From Trichomonas tenax (taxonomy: Eukaryota; Parabasalia; Trichomonadida; Trichomonadidae), in contig JALKBU010000158.1 of NCBI GenBank assembly GCA_023091735.1, forward strand, positions 1-64,000: a stretch of 64,000 nt of DNA, in the 5' to 3' direction. Each line of letters starts with the position of its first letter. Position 1 is the first letter of the stretch. A program made the position numbers and the translations under genes. The notes under the pieces are model-generated. The model did not search any database, was not told the DNA's origin, and worked only from the letters and a program-made list of their open reading frames with translations. Below are positions 1 to 8,724 of this stretch, piece by piece.

Positions 1-730
1 TTTATATATCCACAGCATTTTAGATGGGAAAATTTTTCATTTGCCACCAAAATTAGACCTTAAATATTCATACTGGTGGAGAAAAATCGAGATGTTTGAG
101 TAGGCGTAGAAAATTCAGTGACGCCAAACACTTCTATTTCTTCATCTTTGAGAAACTCATCCCGACACTTTGTGTTTAGAAGCGATTCCATCAGTGTGTC
201 ATTTTATTTTTCATAAAGTCTTAAAACACAAAATTCGCACTATTGCTTTCATTTTATCAAATCTATCTTATTAATAGCGGTTCAACACATTGCCATAACA
301 ACACAGAATGGATCAAAATGTCCAACAACATAGCAATACTCTTCCAAATTCTTATTTTGAATCATAATATTTTGATATTAAACAAACTGGAATCCTCGCA
401 CCTTCAATATTTAGAGTTCCTATGGGATATTAATTTCAATGACCAACCAGTACCATTTTTCAAATATTCTTTTATATTCTTTGAGAATGATATCATATCT
501 ATTAGCAACTGCTCACATAAGGATTCTTACACATAGCGGTCATTGGAAATATGTGATGAAAAAAATAAAAAAAATTCTTATAAAACCAAAGGAATACAAT
601 ATGCGTAATCTTGTGGTTGATTTGTAACTATGGAAGAAACAAAGTATATCATTAATTTGTTGTGTGATTAAATATGGTATCGTCAATGTTGTTGATTTAA
701 GAAATATATTTATATTGTCAATTAGTTCGT
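1..730. other. Left flank, no intact gene
   Basis: No convincing gene. On the minus strand at 60-191 there is a 43-codon open stretch beginning with ATG and ending in TAA whose composition is protein-like, which may be the 3' tip of a decayed gene. The plus-strand open stretches at 243-627 overlap each other in different frames, are AT-rich and show no recognisable domain. The 3' end of the ribosomal P1 gene lies immediately to the right. Confidence 0.3.
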
Positions 731-1051
731 TTAGAAATCGAACATGTCGCCAAGGTCGAGTGGAGCAGCGGCCTCCTCTTCCTTCTTTTCCTCCTCCTTT
801 GGAGCCTCCTCAGCGGCAGCGGCACCAGCGCCAGCAGCAGCGGCGGCTGGAGCAGCAGCTCCGGAAGCGCCGTTCTTAACGAGCTCTGTAACATCGTGGC
901 TCTTGAAGAAATCAGCGAAGAGATCAACCCAGTAAGATTCGAGCTGGACGTTAGCAGCCTTGACGAGGGTGTTCAACTTCTCAGCTGTGATCTCGATGCC
1001 GTCGTCGTTAAGGATAAGAGCAGCATAAACGCAAGCAAGTTCAGCAGACAT
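731..1051 (-). CDS. RPLP1: 60S acidic ribosomal protein P1
   Basis: Protein of 106 residues, a component of the 60S ribosomal stalk that recruits translation GTPases. The N-terminal helical domain carries the P1 pattern ([13 protein letters not shown]), followed by an Ala-rich hinge, an acidic Glu/Lys stretch and the stalk tail ending LGDMFDF, close to the canonical GFGLFD-type tail. I start at the ATG at 1051 because P1 proteins begin M-x-E-L-A and because a core promoter sits just upstream; an upstream TTG is not a plausible start. The gene is much more GC-rich than its surroundings, as expected of highly expressed trichomonad genes. The stop codon is within TAAA, the trichomonad-type polyadenylation signal that overlaps the stop. 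Confidence 0.97.
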   Translation of the reverse strand: MSAELACVYAALILNDDGIEITAEKLNTLVKAANVQLESYWVDLFADFFKSHDVTELVKNGASGAAAPAAAAAGAGAAAAEEAPKEEEKKEEEAAAPLDLGDMFDF

Positions 1052-1053
1052 TG

Positions 1054-1073
1054 AAAGGCCGGCCAAAACCGTT
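1054..1073 (-). promoter_or_regulatory. M3 + M5 core promoter of the P1 gene
   Basis: On the gene strand AACGGTTT (1066-1073) matches the published Trichomonas M3 core promoter consensus (D-R-C-S-G-Y-T-D), and CCTTT (1054-1058) matches M5, the alternative initiator at whose second C transcription starts. M5 lies just upstream of the ATG and M3 15 bases or less further up. No Inr is seen, as expected when M5 replaces it. The motif match is seen; promoter function is inferred from the literature. Confidence 0.75.
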
Positions 1074-1414
1074 TTACAATGGAAAGTGACGATTTACATG
1101 ACAAAATGTCGTAATATTATTTTACGTGTCAAAATGTCATAATATTATTTACGTGTCAATTGTCAGAAAATATAAAAATCTTTTGAAGCCAATCCATTTT
1201 CTCAAAAATCATATGCAATTCCTAAATATCAAAAAATTTATGCTTTGATTTATGACATCTTTGTGTTAAAATTACCGTTTACATGTCAAAAATGATTCCT
1301 TTATTAATTAAAATAGAGGGACTTTGGAATACATTGGTATTAGACTAGGAGTGGTGTGGGATTATATTTATAAAGAATAATCAAACATTTATTTTCCGAA
1401 AAAAAATATTAAAG
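1074..1414. promoter_or_regulatory. Intergenic region with tandem TTTACRTGWCA repeats
   Basis: Upstream flank of the P1 gene and downstream flank of VPS15. A unit of about 28 bases beginning TTTACATGACA or TTTACGTGTCA followed by AAAATGTC and an AT run is repeated from 1093 to about 1166 (cores at 1093-1103, 1121-1131 and 1148-1158). A further exact TTTACATGTCA is at 1278-1288. The same core occurs upstream of many other genes in this window, so I read it as a candidate upstream regulatory element. No gene is seen here. Confidence 0.5.
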
Positions 1415-4381
1415 CTATGGTTCTATGCTATTATAGTTATTGAAATTTGGTGTCCAAAGATTCACGATTCCTCTGGAATCACCAGAGCATACCACATTAT
1501 CAAGGCATGATGTGACCTCGACATTAAATGAGTGCCCATGGAGTGATCTCTTAAGATTGGAAGGAAGTGTGGTCACTTTTGTAAGGTCGTTGAACTGTAA
1601 ACGACTTGGAGATCGACCATCTTGGAGACTATACGACTTAACTGGTTCTGTTGTATTGATGGAATATGTTCCTGTCGAGCTTGTTATAATGATGCTTGAT
1701 CCATCACCACAAGCGGAACTTATGCTGCCACTGACATCAAAAAGAGAAGACTCGCTTTGCAGTGCTTGAATGCGGACTGTCTTTGGACTGACAATCGCAA
1801 ATTTGATTGTCTGCTTCGAGAGAGGAATGATGCTTGATGCTCCGACAATATTAGAGTGGAATATTGGTAGTTCGACTCTAGTATCGAACACGTTGACATT
1901 TCCTGCAACATCTGATGTTAAAAGGAATGGAAGATCTTGGAAGCATGATATTGAATTAATTGCACACTCATTAGTTTGGAATCTCCTTATAACAGATTGG
2001 TCAGCAATACTTCGAAGTTCTGCGATATTTAAGTTTTCATAATATAACGATAGTGTTTCATTATTATACTTTGCCATTCCTTTGATTTGCTTCTCCGTAT
2101 TTCCTACTTGTTTTATATTGTCATTCCCATACATGTACAGGGAATCTCTATCAGAAAACATGATGTTTCCAGGAGAAATTTGAACAATAGAGGAGATTGG
2201 ATTGATATGTGTGAATGTCTCTTCTACGGATATCTTTCCTTTAGTGATCTTTAATGATGTTAAGTTGATGTCAGTCTGAACAACAATATGGGAGTTATCT
2301 TCGAATATAATTCTTTTAATTGGCTCATTGCATAACTTCTTGCCTGTGAAAAACTGTGATTTTTCTTCTATTACAGCATCTGGCTTTTCTTTGATTAGCG
2401 GTATACGTGCAGTTGTTTGGCTTCTTGCAGCAAGCCTCGAATCAAACTTACGGCCAAATGGATTATGCTCCTTATTGTTACTGATAGTTATAGGATCAAT
2501 CGGTATCAAAAGACTTGCAGCATGGAATTTCTTATACATGTCGGGCAAGTTTTGAGAAAGAATCTTTGAAGCGATACTGATTGCTGGTCTTGATGAGTTG
2601 GACCATTTCATTGCACACTGCGCAATCTTGATGATGTACGTAGGCTTAGGATCAAGCTTGAGAATCTTGATGTATCCTGACATAATCTCTGTCACTGATT
2701 CTTGAGTTGGCTCATGCGAGAAAATGGCTGAAAAAATAGGATCAGCAAGAGTTTCGTGGAATTTGAGACGTGATATTTCGTCGAAATTCGAGTAGAATGT
2801 GTAAATAAGTTCAACAATATCGTTAAAGTAATCTGTAGTAGATAAAAGTGGTAAGAAGAATGTATAAAGAGTGCAGAAGAATTGGAAATCACTGCAAGAC
2901 TTTCCAAACTTGATATTCTCCTTGAGAAATCCGTGAATGAAACCTGGATCATTTAAATTCATGAAAAGGTATTCACAAATCGAAACATCTTGGCGAAGAT
3001 CTTCGTAGAACGTAGGCCAAAGCCTATGCATTGAAGTCGCCCAATATGGGAGATTGCATAGGAACAACTTCGCCCAGCTGTGTTTCAAAACAATCGACAA
3101 ACGAGGAATCAAGAAGGCTGTGTGGTAATTAGCGAGTTCTGTTGGAATTTTATCGATAGAATTTAAAATACTGTTAATTGCATAAAAAGCAAAAACAGAA
3201 GCCAGTGTGACTCTTCTCTCAAAGATCTCGAAAAGAGGAGGCACAGCACGAGTTAGTTTCATATTTGTATCGAAATACTTTGTTGTCAAATTGATGTAAT
3301 GATTCAATAAAGTCATCAATGAAAAAACACGGCCAGACGAGAGAATAACATCAGAAAGGATGTTAAAATATATGAGAGAACTTTCTGGTATATCCTGAGG
3401 AATGCATGCAACGAGCTGATCGTGATTTTGTAAAAGTCTTTCCATATAAAGTGTATCAACTGAGTTTGCATAGAAAGCATCATAGAATTTAGGGAACCAT
3501 TTTGGATAATATGAATCTAACCTTCCGAACTCTTGAAGACGTAAATTTGAATCTAATGATAAAAATTGGTTAACGAGTTGTCTCTTATTTGCATCTTTGA
3601 TCTTATCCAGAACACTGAGGTATGAAAGATCACCTGATCCATATTCCTGAATTGTAGTGAAATTGAAAACATTTGTGCCTGAATATAAATATGCTAGAAT
3701 ACATCCAGCAGAGAAAATATCTGAATTTGCAATGTTGATATTATACTGTGGTGGTGTTTCTACGACTCTTTCTGGTGCTATATAAGAAGAGGAACCATTA
3801 TAATTGAAGAAATGCAAGAAATAGTTTGGTTGTTGTCTTCTAAGGAATTTTGGTTTAAATGGTGCAATATCTGTAATCAAAACTTGAAGTCTATCTGTGA
3901 GTAAAATATTTTCGGGCTTTAAATCGCCATGCGCGAATCCATTTGTATGCAAATTCTGTAGAGCACGAACAATCTGATAAGCAATCCAGTCTTTCTCGAT
4001 CGCTGTCAATTCAGGAAAATCGTTCATTCGAGATTGAAGCGATTGAGAAATGTATGGACGAATGAGATATGCTTGCTGATCGTTTAGATGATAATTTCCA
4101 ATGAGACAACCTTTCAATTTGTATTCTTGACGAATCATGTTATCAAATATTATTTTCGAAGAATTAATTATTGATACAATCTCTTGATCCTTGTTTCCAT
4201 CTTCATCTTCTGGTATTTTAAAAGCTTTTAGAACGATGTCTCTTCGAATTGTTGTCCTTTGACCTTTAAAACTGAGCATAAATGTACCATCGTAGATGCT
4301 GTGCTCTACAACTACACCTATTTTCTCAAAATCAGTCTCATACCATCCTTGATCAGACGGGCAAACAATCTGGTTTCCCAT
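1415..4381 (-). CDS. VPS15: VPS15 / PI3-kinase regulatory subunit 4
   Basis: Protein of 988 residues, the pseudokinase-like scaffold that binds the class III PI3-kinase VPS34 in autophagy and endosomal complexes. The N-terminus is MGNQ, the N-myristoylation start typical of VPS15, which is why I choose the ATG at 4381 over an upstream TTG. The kinase-like domain holds HGDLKPEN at about 151-158; the DFG motif is replaced by DIA (about 171-173) followed by PFKP, a VPS15 hallmark, then YIAPERV. The middle is HEAT-like helical and the C-terminal third has WD40 blades with NVNVFDTR-type strands and SGDSRGIVNLW near the end. Length is shorter than the human protein (about 1,360), mostly in the linker. 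No clear Inr was found upstream. Confidence 0.93.
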   Translation of the reverse strand: MGNQIVCPSDQGWYETDFEKIGVVVEHSIYDGTFMLSFKGQRTTIRRDIVLKAFKIPEDEDGNKDQEIVSIINSSKIIFDNMIRQEYKLKGCLIGNYHLNDQQAYLIRPYISQSLQSRMNDFPELTAIEKDWIAYQIVRALQNLHTNGFAHGDLKPENILLTDRLQVLITDIAPFKPKFLRRQQPNYFLHFFNYNGSSSYIAPERVVETPPQYNINIANSDIFSAGCILAYLYSGTNVFNFTTIQEYGSGDLSYLSVLDKIKDANKRQLVNQFLSLDSNLRLQEFGRLDSYYPKWFPKFYDAFYANSVDTLYMERLLQNHDQLVACIPQDIPESSLIYFNILSDVILSSGRVFSLMTLLNHYINLTTKYFDTNMKLTRAVPPLFEIFERRVTLASVFAFYAINSILNSIDKIPTELANYHTAFLIPRLSIVLKHSWAKLFLCNLPYWATSMHRLWPTFYEDLRQDVSICEYLFMNLNDPGFIHGFLKENIKFGKSCSDFQFFCTLYTFFLPLLSTTDYFNDIVELIYTFYSNFDEISRLKFHETLADPIFSAIFSHEPTQESVTEIMSGYIKILKLDPKPTYIIKIAQCAMKWSNSSRPAISIASKILSQNLPDMYKKFHAASLLIPIDPITISNNKEHNPFGRKFDSRLAARSQTTARIPLIKEKPDAVIEEKSQFFTGKKLCNEPIKRIIFEDNSHIVVQTDINLTSLKITKGKISVEETFTHINPISSIVQISPGNIMFSDRDSLYMYGNDNIKQVGNTEKQIKGMAKYNNETLSLYYENLNIAELRSIADQSVIRRFQTNECAINSISCFQDLPFLLTSDVAGNVNVFDTRVELPIFHSNIVGASSIIPLSKQTIKFAIVSPKTVRIQALQSESSLFDVSGSISSACGDGSSIIITSSTGTYSINTTEPVKSYSLQDGRSPSRLQFNDLTKVTTLPSNLKRSLHGHSFNVEVTSCLDNVVCSGDSRGIVNLWTPNFNNYNSIEP

Positions 4382-4714
4382 TCTGAAAAGTGCCAATAAT
4401 TGGTGATTTTTTGCGGACTAAGTAAACACACGTTCATACACAGCACAGCCACTCCAACCTATTCTGCAGTGAAACTCTTCTTCGTTGAATATCATAAAGT
4501 ATTATAAAATTTTATTAGCGAAAAGTTAGTATTTAGAATCTCATTTTATGATAAATATCTTCCTTTAGAGGTCTCCTATCTAGGTATATATTGAGATGAG
4601 TCTATATGTAAATTAAATTTTGTGGAAATCTATGATTTTCACATCCGAGGATATCCATGTCTTTTAATATGAAAGTTTTAAAAAAAAAAACAAATGCACT
4701 AGTATAGCATGAGC
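4382..4714. other. Intergenic spacer, VPS15 to SmF
   Basis: AT-rich spacer holding the 5' flank of VPS15 and the 3' flank of SmF. A homopolymer A run lies at about 4680. I see no gene, RNA or repeat here. Confidence 0.4.
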
Positions 4715-5008
4715 TCACTCAGCATCATCATCGAGTTCGAGCTGAGGAGCAATAATTTGTGGTGGATAAACATCTGGCTTTGGACGAATATGTAATATAT
4801 TGTTGCAACGTAAAACAATGTCGCCCATGACTCCTTCTGTTTTGCCATTCACGTATTCAGAAGTTTCAGCCAAGTGAATATTCATTCTTTCATCGAACGA
4901 AATGAGTGTTCCGACGTATTCAATGTTCTCCCATTTGAGTTTGATAACGATTTCTTTGTTTAATAGAGAGTCCATAAACTTCTGTGGGTAAAACTTTGGA
5001 GCATCCAT
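4715..5008 (-). CDS. SNRPF: Spliceosomal core protein SmF
   Basis: Protein of 97 residues with a full Sm fold. Sm1 contains VIKLKW, YVGTLISFDERMNI and Sm2 contains LRCNNILHIRP. The combination KLKW plus RCNN separates SmF from LSm6, which has KLN and RGNN. The acidic C-terminal tail (LDDDAE) also fits SmF. SmF is part of the heptameric ring on U1, U2, U4 and U5 snRNAs; trichomonads keep a spliceosome for a small number of introns. The ATG at 5008 is the only sensible start. A TTTACGTGTCA element lies about 45 bases upstream. Confidence 0.93.
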   Translation of the reverse strand: MDAPKFYPQKFMDSLLNKEIVIKLKWENIEYVGTLISFDERMNIHLAETSEYVNGKTEGVMGDIVLRCNNILHIRPKPDVYPPQIIAPQLELDDDAE

Positions 5009-5421
5009 TAGTCTACAATAATTTTGACATCTAATTTTTGACTTTAGAAAGTTTACGTGTCATAATTTCTTATTCTTCACTATCAATTTTGCATGATTCA
5101 TCATATGGCAGTTATCTAGATATAAACAACTGTTGAAGGAGCTTACAAATACATAGAGAGAGGTCGCTTCTTTGTTATATTTACTCGAAAAATTACTCAT
5201 TATGGCAAAAAAGATAATTACTACGGTTATACTGGAGTTGCTTATACTAAATTTTAAATAATTTTTAAAACTCTTGGACAATATTCTTTCAATGAATGAT
5301 TATTACAATATTTTACCTAATGCAACATTAGGTAATAGAATGTAGAATATATCAAATAATACATCAGTCTTACAAACTTAACTTTATTGAATATTGTATT
5401 GGATCTAAAATAATATGTAAC
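5009..5421. other. Intergenic region with one TTTACGTGTCA site
   Basis: Contains TTTACGTGTCA at 5052-5062, a candidate upstream element of SmF. A minus-strand open stretch (about 5060-5200, starting MSNFSS) reads like protein but matches nothing I know and has no promoter; it could be a gene remnant. Otherwise AT-rich and empty. Confidence 0.3.
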
Positions 5422-5895
5422 TTATGACTCAATATACATCTGAATCAAGAGTAAGCAGATCCATGTTCCTGTAACACCTGTTAATTCCTTAGAAGGATAG
5501 AAGAGAGACCAGAATCCGAAAACGAGCAAAAGTTCGCCTTTGTACATGCAGTGATTAAGGCTGAATGGGAATGATGTCTCGAGCTGGGATCCCTCTAAAG
5601 TACCAAGTTGTTCGCCAAAGAATGTTCTATCAATACCAATCTTTTTGGTCGAGTAGAATGTCAAGTATGAACCAATTGTAAGAAGAGGAATGGCCATCCA
5701 AAGACCGTGAATGTTGATTCCCTTCTTAGAACCAATGAGAATGAAGAAAGCTAATGATATCAAATAGCATGTCAAAACGCAGGTGATAAGTTGCTGCTGT
5801 GTGAACTGCTCCATGAAGGACTGTGGGTCCTTGTAAGCCCAGGCTTGTGCAATTGTCGCAATAAACAGGCAGGGTATAATTAATATACTCAGCAT
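5422..5895 (-). CDS. PEMT-like phospholipid N-methyltransferase
   Basis: Protein of 157 residues with four hydrophobic segments. The C-terminal half aligns by eye with PEMT/Opi3: RTFFGEQLGTL corresponds to GTFLGDYFGIL and FPFSLNHCMYKG to FPFNILDNPMYWG. Such enzymes methylate phosphatidylethanolamine derivatives in the ER membrane using SAM. Differences: the GxG SAM motif of the penultimate helix is not evident, and the protein stops at ES exactly where the family has the SAM-contacting EE pair. It may be divergent, of altered function, or inactive. Start ATG at 5895 is supported by an Inr 11 bases upstream. Confidence 0.75.
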   Translation of the reverse strand: MLSILIIPCLFIATIAQAWAYKDPQSFMEQFTQQQLITCVLTCYLISLAFFILIGSKKGINIHGLWMAIPLLTIGSYLTFYSTKKIGIDRTFFGEQLGTLEGSQLETSFPFSLNHCMYKGELLLVFGFWSLFYPSKELTGVTGTWICLLLIQMYIES

Positions 5896-5903
5896 TATTT
5901 TAT

Positions 5904-5908
5904 TGTGA
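5904..5908 (-). promoter_or_regulatory. Inr of the PEMT-like gene
   Basis: TCACA on the gene strand, matching the Trichomonas initiator TCA(C/T)(A/T). The predicted transcription start A is at 5906, 11 bases before the ATG, a typical distance. Confidence 0.7.
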
Positions 5909-5987
5909 TTTTTTCAGTGGATGTAATTTTTGTTCATCTGACCGAAGATTTACATTCAAATTGGTAAAAATAAGGTTAATTGTATGG

Positions 5988-6170
5988 TTATGCGAAATCA
6001 TTCTCTATGCTACCATCTTTACTTATAACTTTAAATCTTCCTAATGTTTTTGGCTTAAGTTTATCCATGGCATTTGCTTCATTATAAACTTCCACAGTAT
6101 ATCCAATAGCATCATATTAAGGCATAGCTGAATCCGATTTCATATAATTTTCGAAAAAATATGTTGTTAT
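5988..6170 (-). pseudogene. Unidentified gene remnant
   Basis: A 43-codon open stretch (5990 back from an in-frame TAA at 6117-6119) with ordinary protein composition (it contains GYTVEVYNEANAMDKL) ends in TAA. On the far side of the in-frame stop the same frame continues protein-like (FFENYMKSDSAMP). This looks like the 3' part of a decayed gene lying between the PEMT-like gene and the PP1-like gene. Family unknown. Confidence 0.3.
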
Positions 6171-6246
6171 CTCTCTTTTCTGTTGATATTGGCGACCTTC
6201 TCTTCAATGTGACTAATATAAACTTTTGAGAAAAAGAATAGCGCAA

Positions 6247-7257
6247 CTATTTTCTCATTATCTCATGTTCAATCTTTTTAAGTTTGGCTCTTTGTGCCTT
6301 TGTCATATAGTACTCTTTATATTCATAAGGAAGAGGATGAATCACCCTGAAAACTGTCTTCAAGGATGTCTCTATTTCTAGAATAACACCACATTTTTCA
6401 ACTGGAGTCGGTTCATTTACTTTGAAGTTATATGAAGGCTTTGTAGAGATGGTGAGAAGTTTTGGATCATTTTCGAATGGAAATTCATATCCACTATTGA
6501 CAATATTATGTGATCGAATTATGACTTCTAAATTATTGCGTTCTGTAAATTCGTGAATAAAATCCAACTTCATCAATGGATTTGTTATCTTTTTATTGAT
6601 CTCCCATTCGTTTATTGTCACATCTGGTATGAGATTTAACATTCCTTTAACGAAAGGATTCTTCGATGGATCCAATGGCCGAGTCAAACTTGCGAAGTGG
6701 TCGAGATATGTTACATCAGATGGAATACCTGATGAAACACACAGCATTTTCTCTGATATTTGACATAGTAATGGTAAATTGTCGAATAATTCATTGCAGC
6801 ATTCGTAGAATTCTGGTCCAAAACGATTGATTGATTCAGTGCAAAACGTAGAATTCTTATTGACCTCATGCATTTCGTGATAACCGCGTAAAACGTATAA
6901 ATAAGAAGGATATTGTATTTTAAGACTGCATAAAAGAATTACAGTCTCTGGGCTTTGTGGGAATGAACCAACAATATCACCCAAAAATATGTATTTTCGA
7001 TTCGGTGGATACCCATAAGTCTCAAAAATGTGCAAAAGATCGTATAAATCACCGTATATTCCTCCAACAACGATGCATGGTGCATCAAGCTGAATCATGA
7101 TAGGATCGGCTAAAAAATGCTTTGTAGAGTCTCGAATTACTTTTGTTGCAAAGAATGGTCTAACTTTAGAAGATGTTCCTGGTGTCTGACCCTTTAAGAA
7201 CATAATTTCGTTGAATGTTTCTTCAGCAGCATCAAGACTAGAAACGTATCGCGCCAT
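6247..7257 (-). CDS. PP1-like pseudophosphatase
   Basis: Protein of 336 residues that aligns along its whole length with PP1-type Ser/Thr phosphatase catalytic subunits. The metal and catalytic motifs are mostly lost: GDIHGQ reads GGIYGD, GDYVDRG reads GDIVGSF, GNHE reads GYHE, and CHGG reads CVSSG. Only the Asp of GD, the His of (N)HE and the RSH of the final His ligand remain. Four of the six PP1 metal ligands are therefore replaced, while fold landmarks such as YDLL, YPPN, YIFLGD, RSHNIVNSGYEF stay. It is thus probably a folded, non-catalytic binding protein. The frame is intact and an Inr lies 16 bases upstream of the ATG, so it looks expressed rather than decayed. Confidence 0.88.
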   Translation of the reverse strand: MARYVSSLDAAEETFNEIMFLKGQTPGTSSKVRPFFATKVIRDSTKHFLADPIMIQLDAPCIVVGGIYGDLYDLLHIFETYGYPPNRKYIFLGDIVGSFPQSPETVILLCSLKIQYPSYLYVLRGYHEMHEVNKNSTFCTESINRFGPEFYECCNELFDNLPLLCQISEKMLCVSSGIPSDVTYLDHFASLTRPLDPSKNPFVKGMLNLIPDVTINEWEINKKITNPLMKLDFIHEFTERNNLEVIIRSHNIVNSGYEFPFENDPKLLTISTKPSYNFKVNEPTPVEKCGVILEIETSLKTVFRVIHPLPYEYKEYYMTKAQRAKLKKIEHEIMRK

Positions 7258-7270
7258 TTTAATTTCGACA

Positions 7271-7275
7271 AGTGA
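7271..7275 (-). promoter_or_regulatory. Inr of the pseudophosphatase gene
   Basis: TCACT on the gene strand with predicted start A at 7273, 16 bases upstream of the ATG at 7257. It lies in the short divergent spacer shared with the plus-strand gene starting at 7334. Confidence 0.7.
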
Positions 7276-7333
7276 TATGAAAAATGTACGTTTATTGATT
7301 TTACTGTACGTTTAGGGACTAAAAATCTCTTTT

Positions 7334-7876
7334 ATGTTCGATAATCCTGCTAATTACAATCGTACTAAGTACTCGCAGGTAACTTTCCTTGACAACCCTT
7401 ATAAAAAAGGTGATAGCATTCAAAATCCTCCAGTCAACGAAGAAGATAATAATTACATTATGAAATTCCGTAAAGAGAAACAACAGGAAACTGCACAGGT
7501 CAAATTAGAAAAGAAAAGGCAACAAAAACAGGAAGAAATTGAACGAAAACAGCAAGAGGAAGCTGAAAGATTAGAAAATTTGAAGAAAATTAAAGAAAAC
7601 AAGGCTAAGCTTGATATGGCGTATAAATACAAATACAACGAGTTAAGATATCAAACAGAAAATTTCGATGATTTTATCAAAGCAAAATCTGAATGCACAA
7701 TATCAGATATAGTAAAGCCTGTTACAAGGCTACAAAGTGAAGATATTTACAGCATTAAAACTACAAAACGCAAAATATCTAACTCAACATCAACAGTGAT
7801 ACATGTTTTAGAATTTATTCTTATTTTTGTTGTTGTCGCTTATTTAGTTTACTATATATCACTCATGTTGGATTGA
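7334..7876 (+). CDS. Tail-anchored coiled-coil protein
   Basis: Protein of 180 residues. Residues about 45-105 are a highly charged Lys/Glu/Gln coiled coil; residues about 155-176 form a single hydrophobic segment followed by SLMLD and the stop, so this is a predicted C-terminal tail-anchored membrane protein facing the cytosol. No SNARE motif with a central Gln/Arg layer is evident. It is transcribed divergently from the pseudophosphatase with only 76 bases between the starts. I cannot assign a family. Confidence 0.65.
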   Translation: MFDNPANYNRTKYSQVTFLDNPYKKGDSIQNPPVNEEDNNYIMKFRKEKQQETAQVKLEKKRQQKQEEIERKQQEEAERLENLKKIKENKAKLDMAYKYKYNELRYQTENFDDFIKAKSECTISDIVKPVTRLQSEDIYSIKTTKRKISNSTSTVIHVLEFILIFVVVAYLVYYISLMLD

Positions 7877-8279
7877 ATTTATTTTGTTTTTATGTTAATT
7901 AAACTTGTTTTATTAAAATGTTTGTATTACATAATTCCATGGAAACCAAAGAACATATTCCCAATGGATGAATTTGATTTTAGAAAATTGATTTAATCAT
8001 TCTTGCTAATTGATATGCTATGTATGCCTAAATGATTAGTAAACTTTTCACCATAAAATTATGACTCTAAACTTTTATTTGATGAATAAATATCAAAATA
8101 TTTTGCATTATTGAAGTGGATGCATCTGTAGCTTGTGCATTGGCTTTTGAACATGAAAATAAGGCTTAAAAATCATTTTTGAGGTTATTTTGAGTAACAT
8201 ATCGATCATCAAAAGTGACATTTTAATAATGAAATTCTCACTTTTCCATCTTCAAAATCTCAAAATATCGGCAGAAAAG
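7877..8279. other. Intergenic spacer and 5' flank of small membrane gene
   Basis: AT-rich and without a gene. AAAAGTGACA (about 8211-8220) resembles the reverse complement of an Inr plus T run, and TCACT at 8238-8242 is a possible Inr for the next gene. Confidence 0.3.
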
Positions 8280-8504
8280 ATGGATCTCATTTTGTATATC
8301 CTTTCTGGAATCTTCGTATTCCTCCTTATCATTGTTATCATTCTTTTCTGCTGCAGATGTCGCGAAAAGAAGAAATTAAACTCAGACATGCAAGAATCAC
8401 TCCTCGGAAAGAGCACAGAATCATTAATTCCGCCAATTTTCTACACTTCCGACATGAAAGATCCTCTCCAACAAGAAGATCTACGTGAAAAAGTTCCAAG
8501 ATAA
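8280..8504 (+). CDS. Small single-pass membrane protein
   Basis: Protein of 74 residues when started at the ATG at 8280: MDLIL then a continuous hydrophobic segment to about residue 23, followed directly by CCRCREKKK, which looks like a stop-transfer and possible palmitoylation site, then a hydrophilic tail. An ATG at 8229 would add 17 residues; I prefer the later one because the possible Inr (TCACT, 8238-8242) lies between them, though 40 bases is long for this organism. Function unknown. Confidence 0.5.
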   Translation: MDLILYILSGIFVFLLIIVIILFCCRCREKKKLNSDMQESLLGKSTESLIPPIFYTSDMKDPLQQEDLREKVPR

Positions 8505-8724
8505 GAACATATATGATATTTCATCACAGTGTAATAATAAGTCAGCATTATAATGAACACTGTTCAATGATTTATGTTGAATTTGTCTTCATGATCTTTT
8601 ATTTTGAATAAATTCTTTGTTATTTAGTATTCCTGGTTTATTTATGAGCATCAAAATCTATATGTAAATGAAATTATTAATAAACAAAATATCTTTATAC
8701 TAAACATAATCAAAATAAGATGAA

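Noticed and set aside
718..935. Alternative frames over the ribosomal P1 gene on both strands
   Set aside because: Shadows of the GC-rich, Ala/Glu-rich coding sequence.
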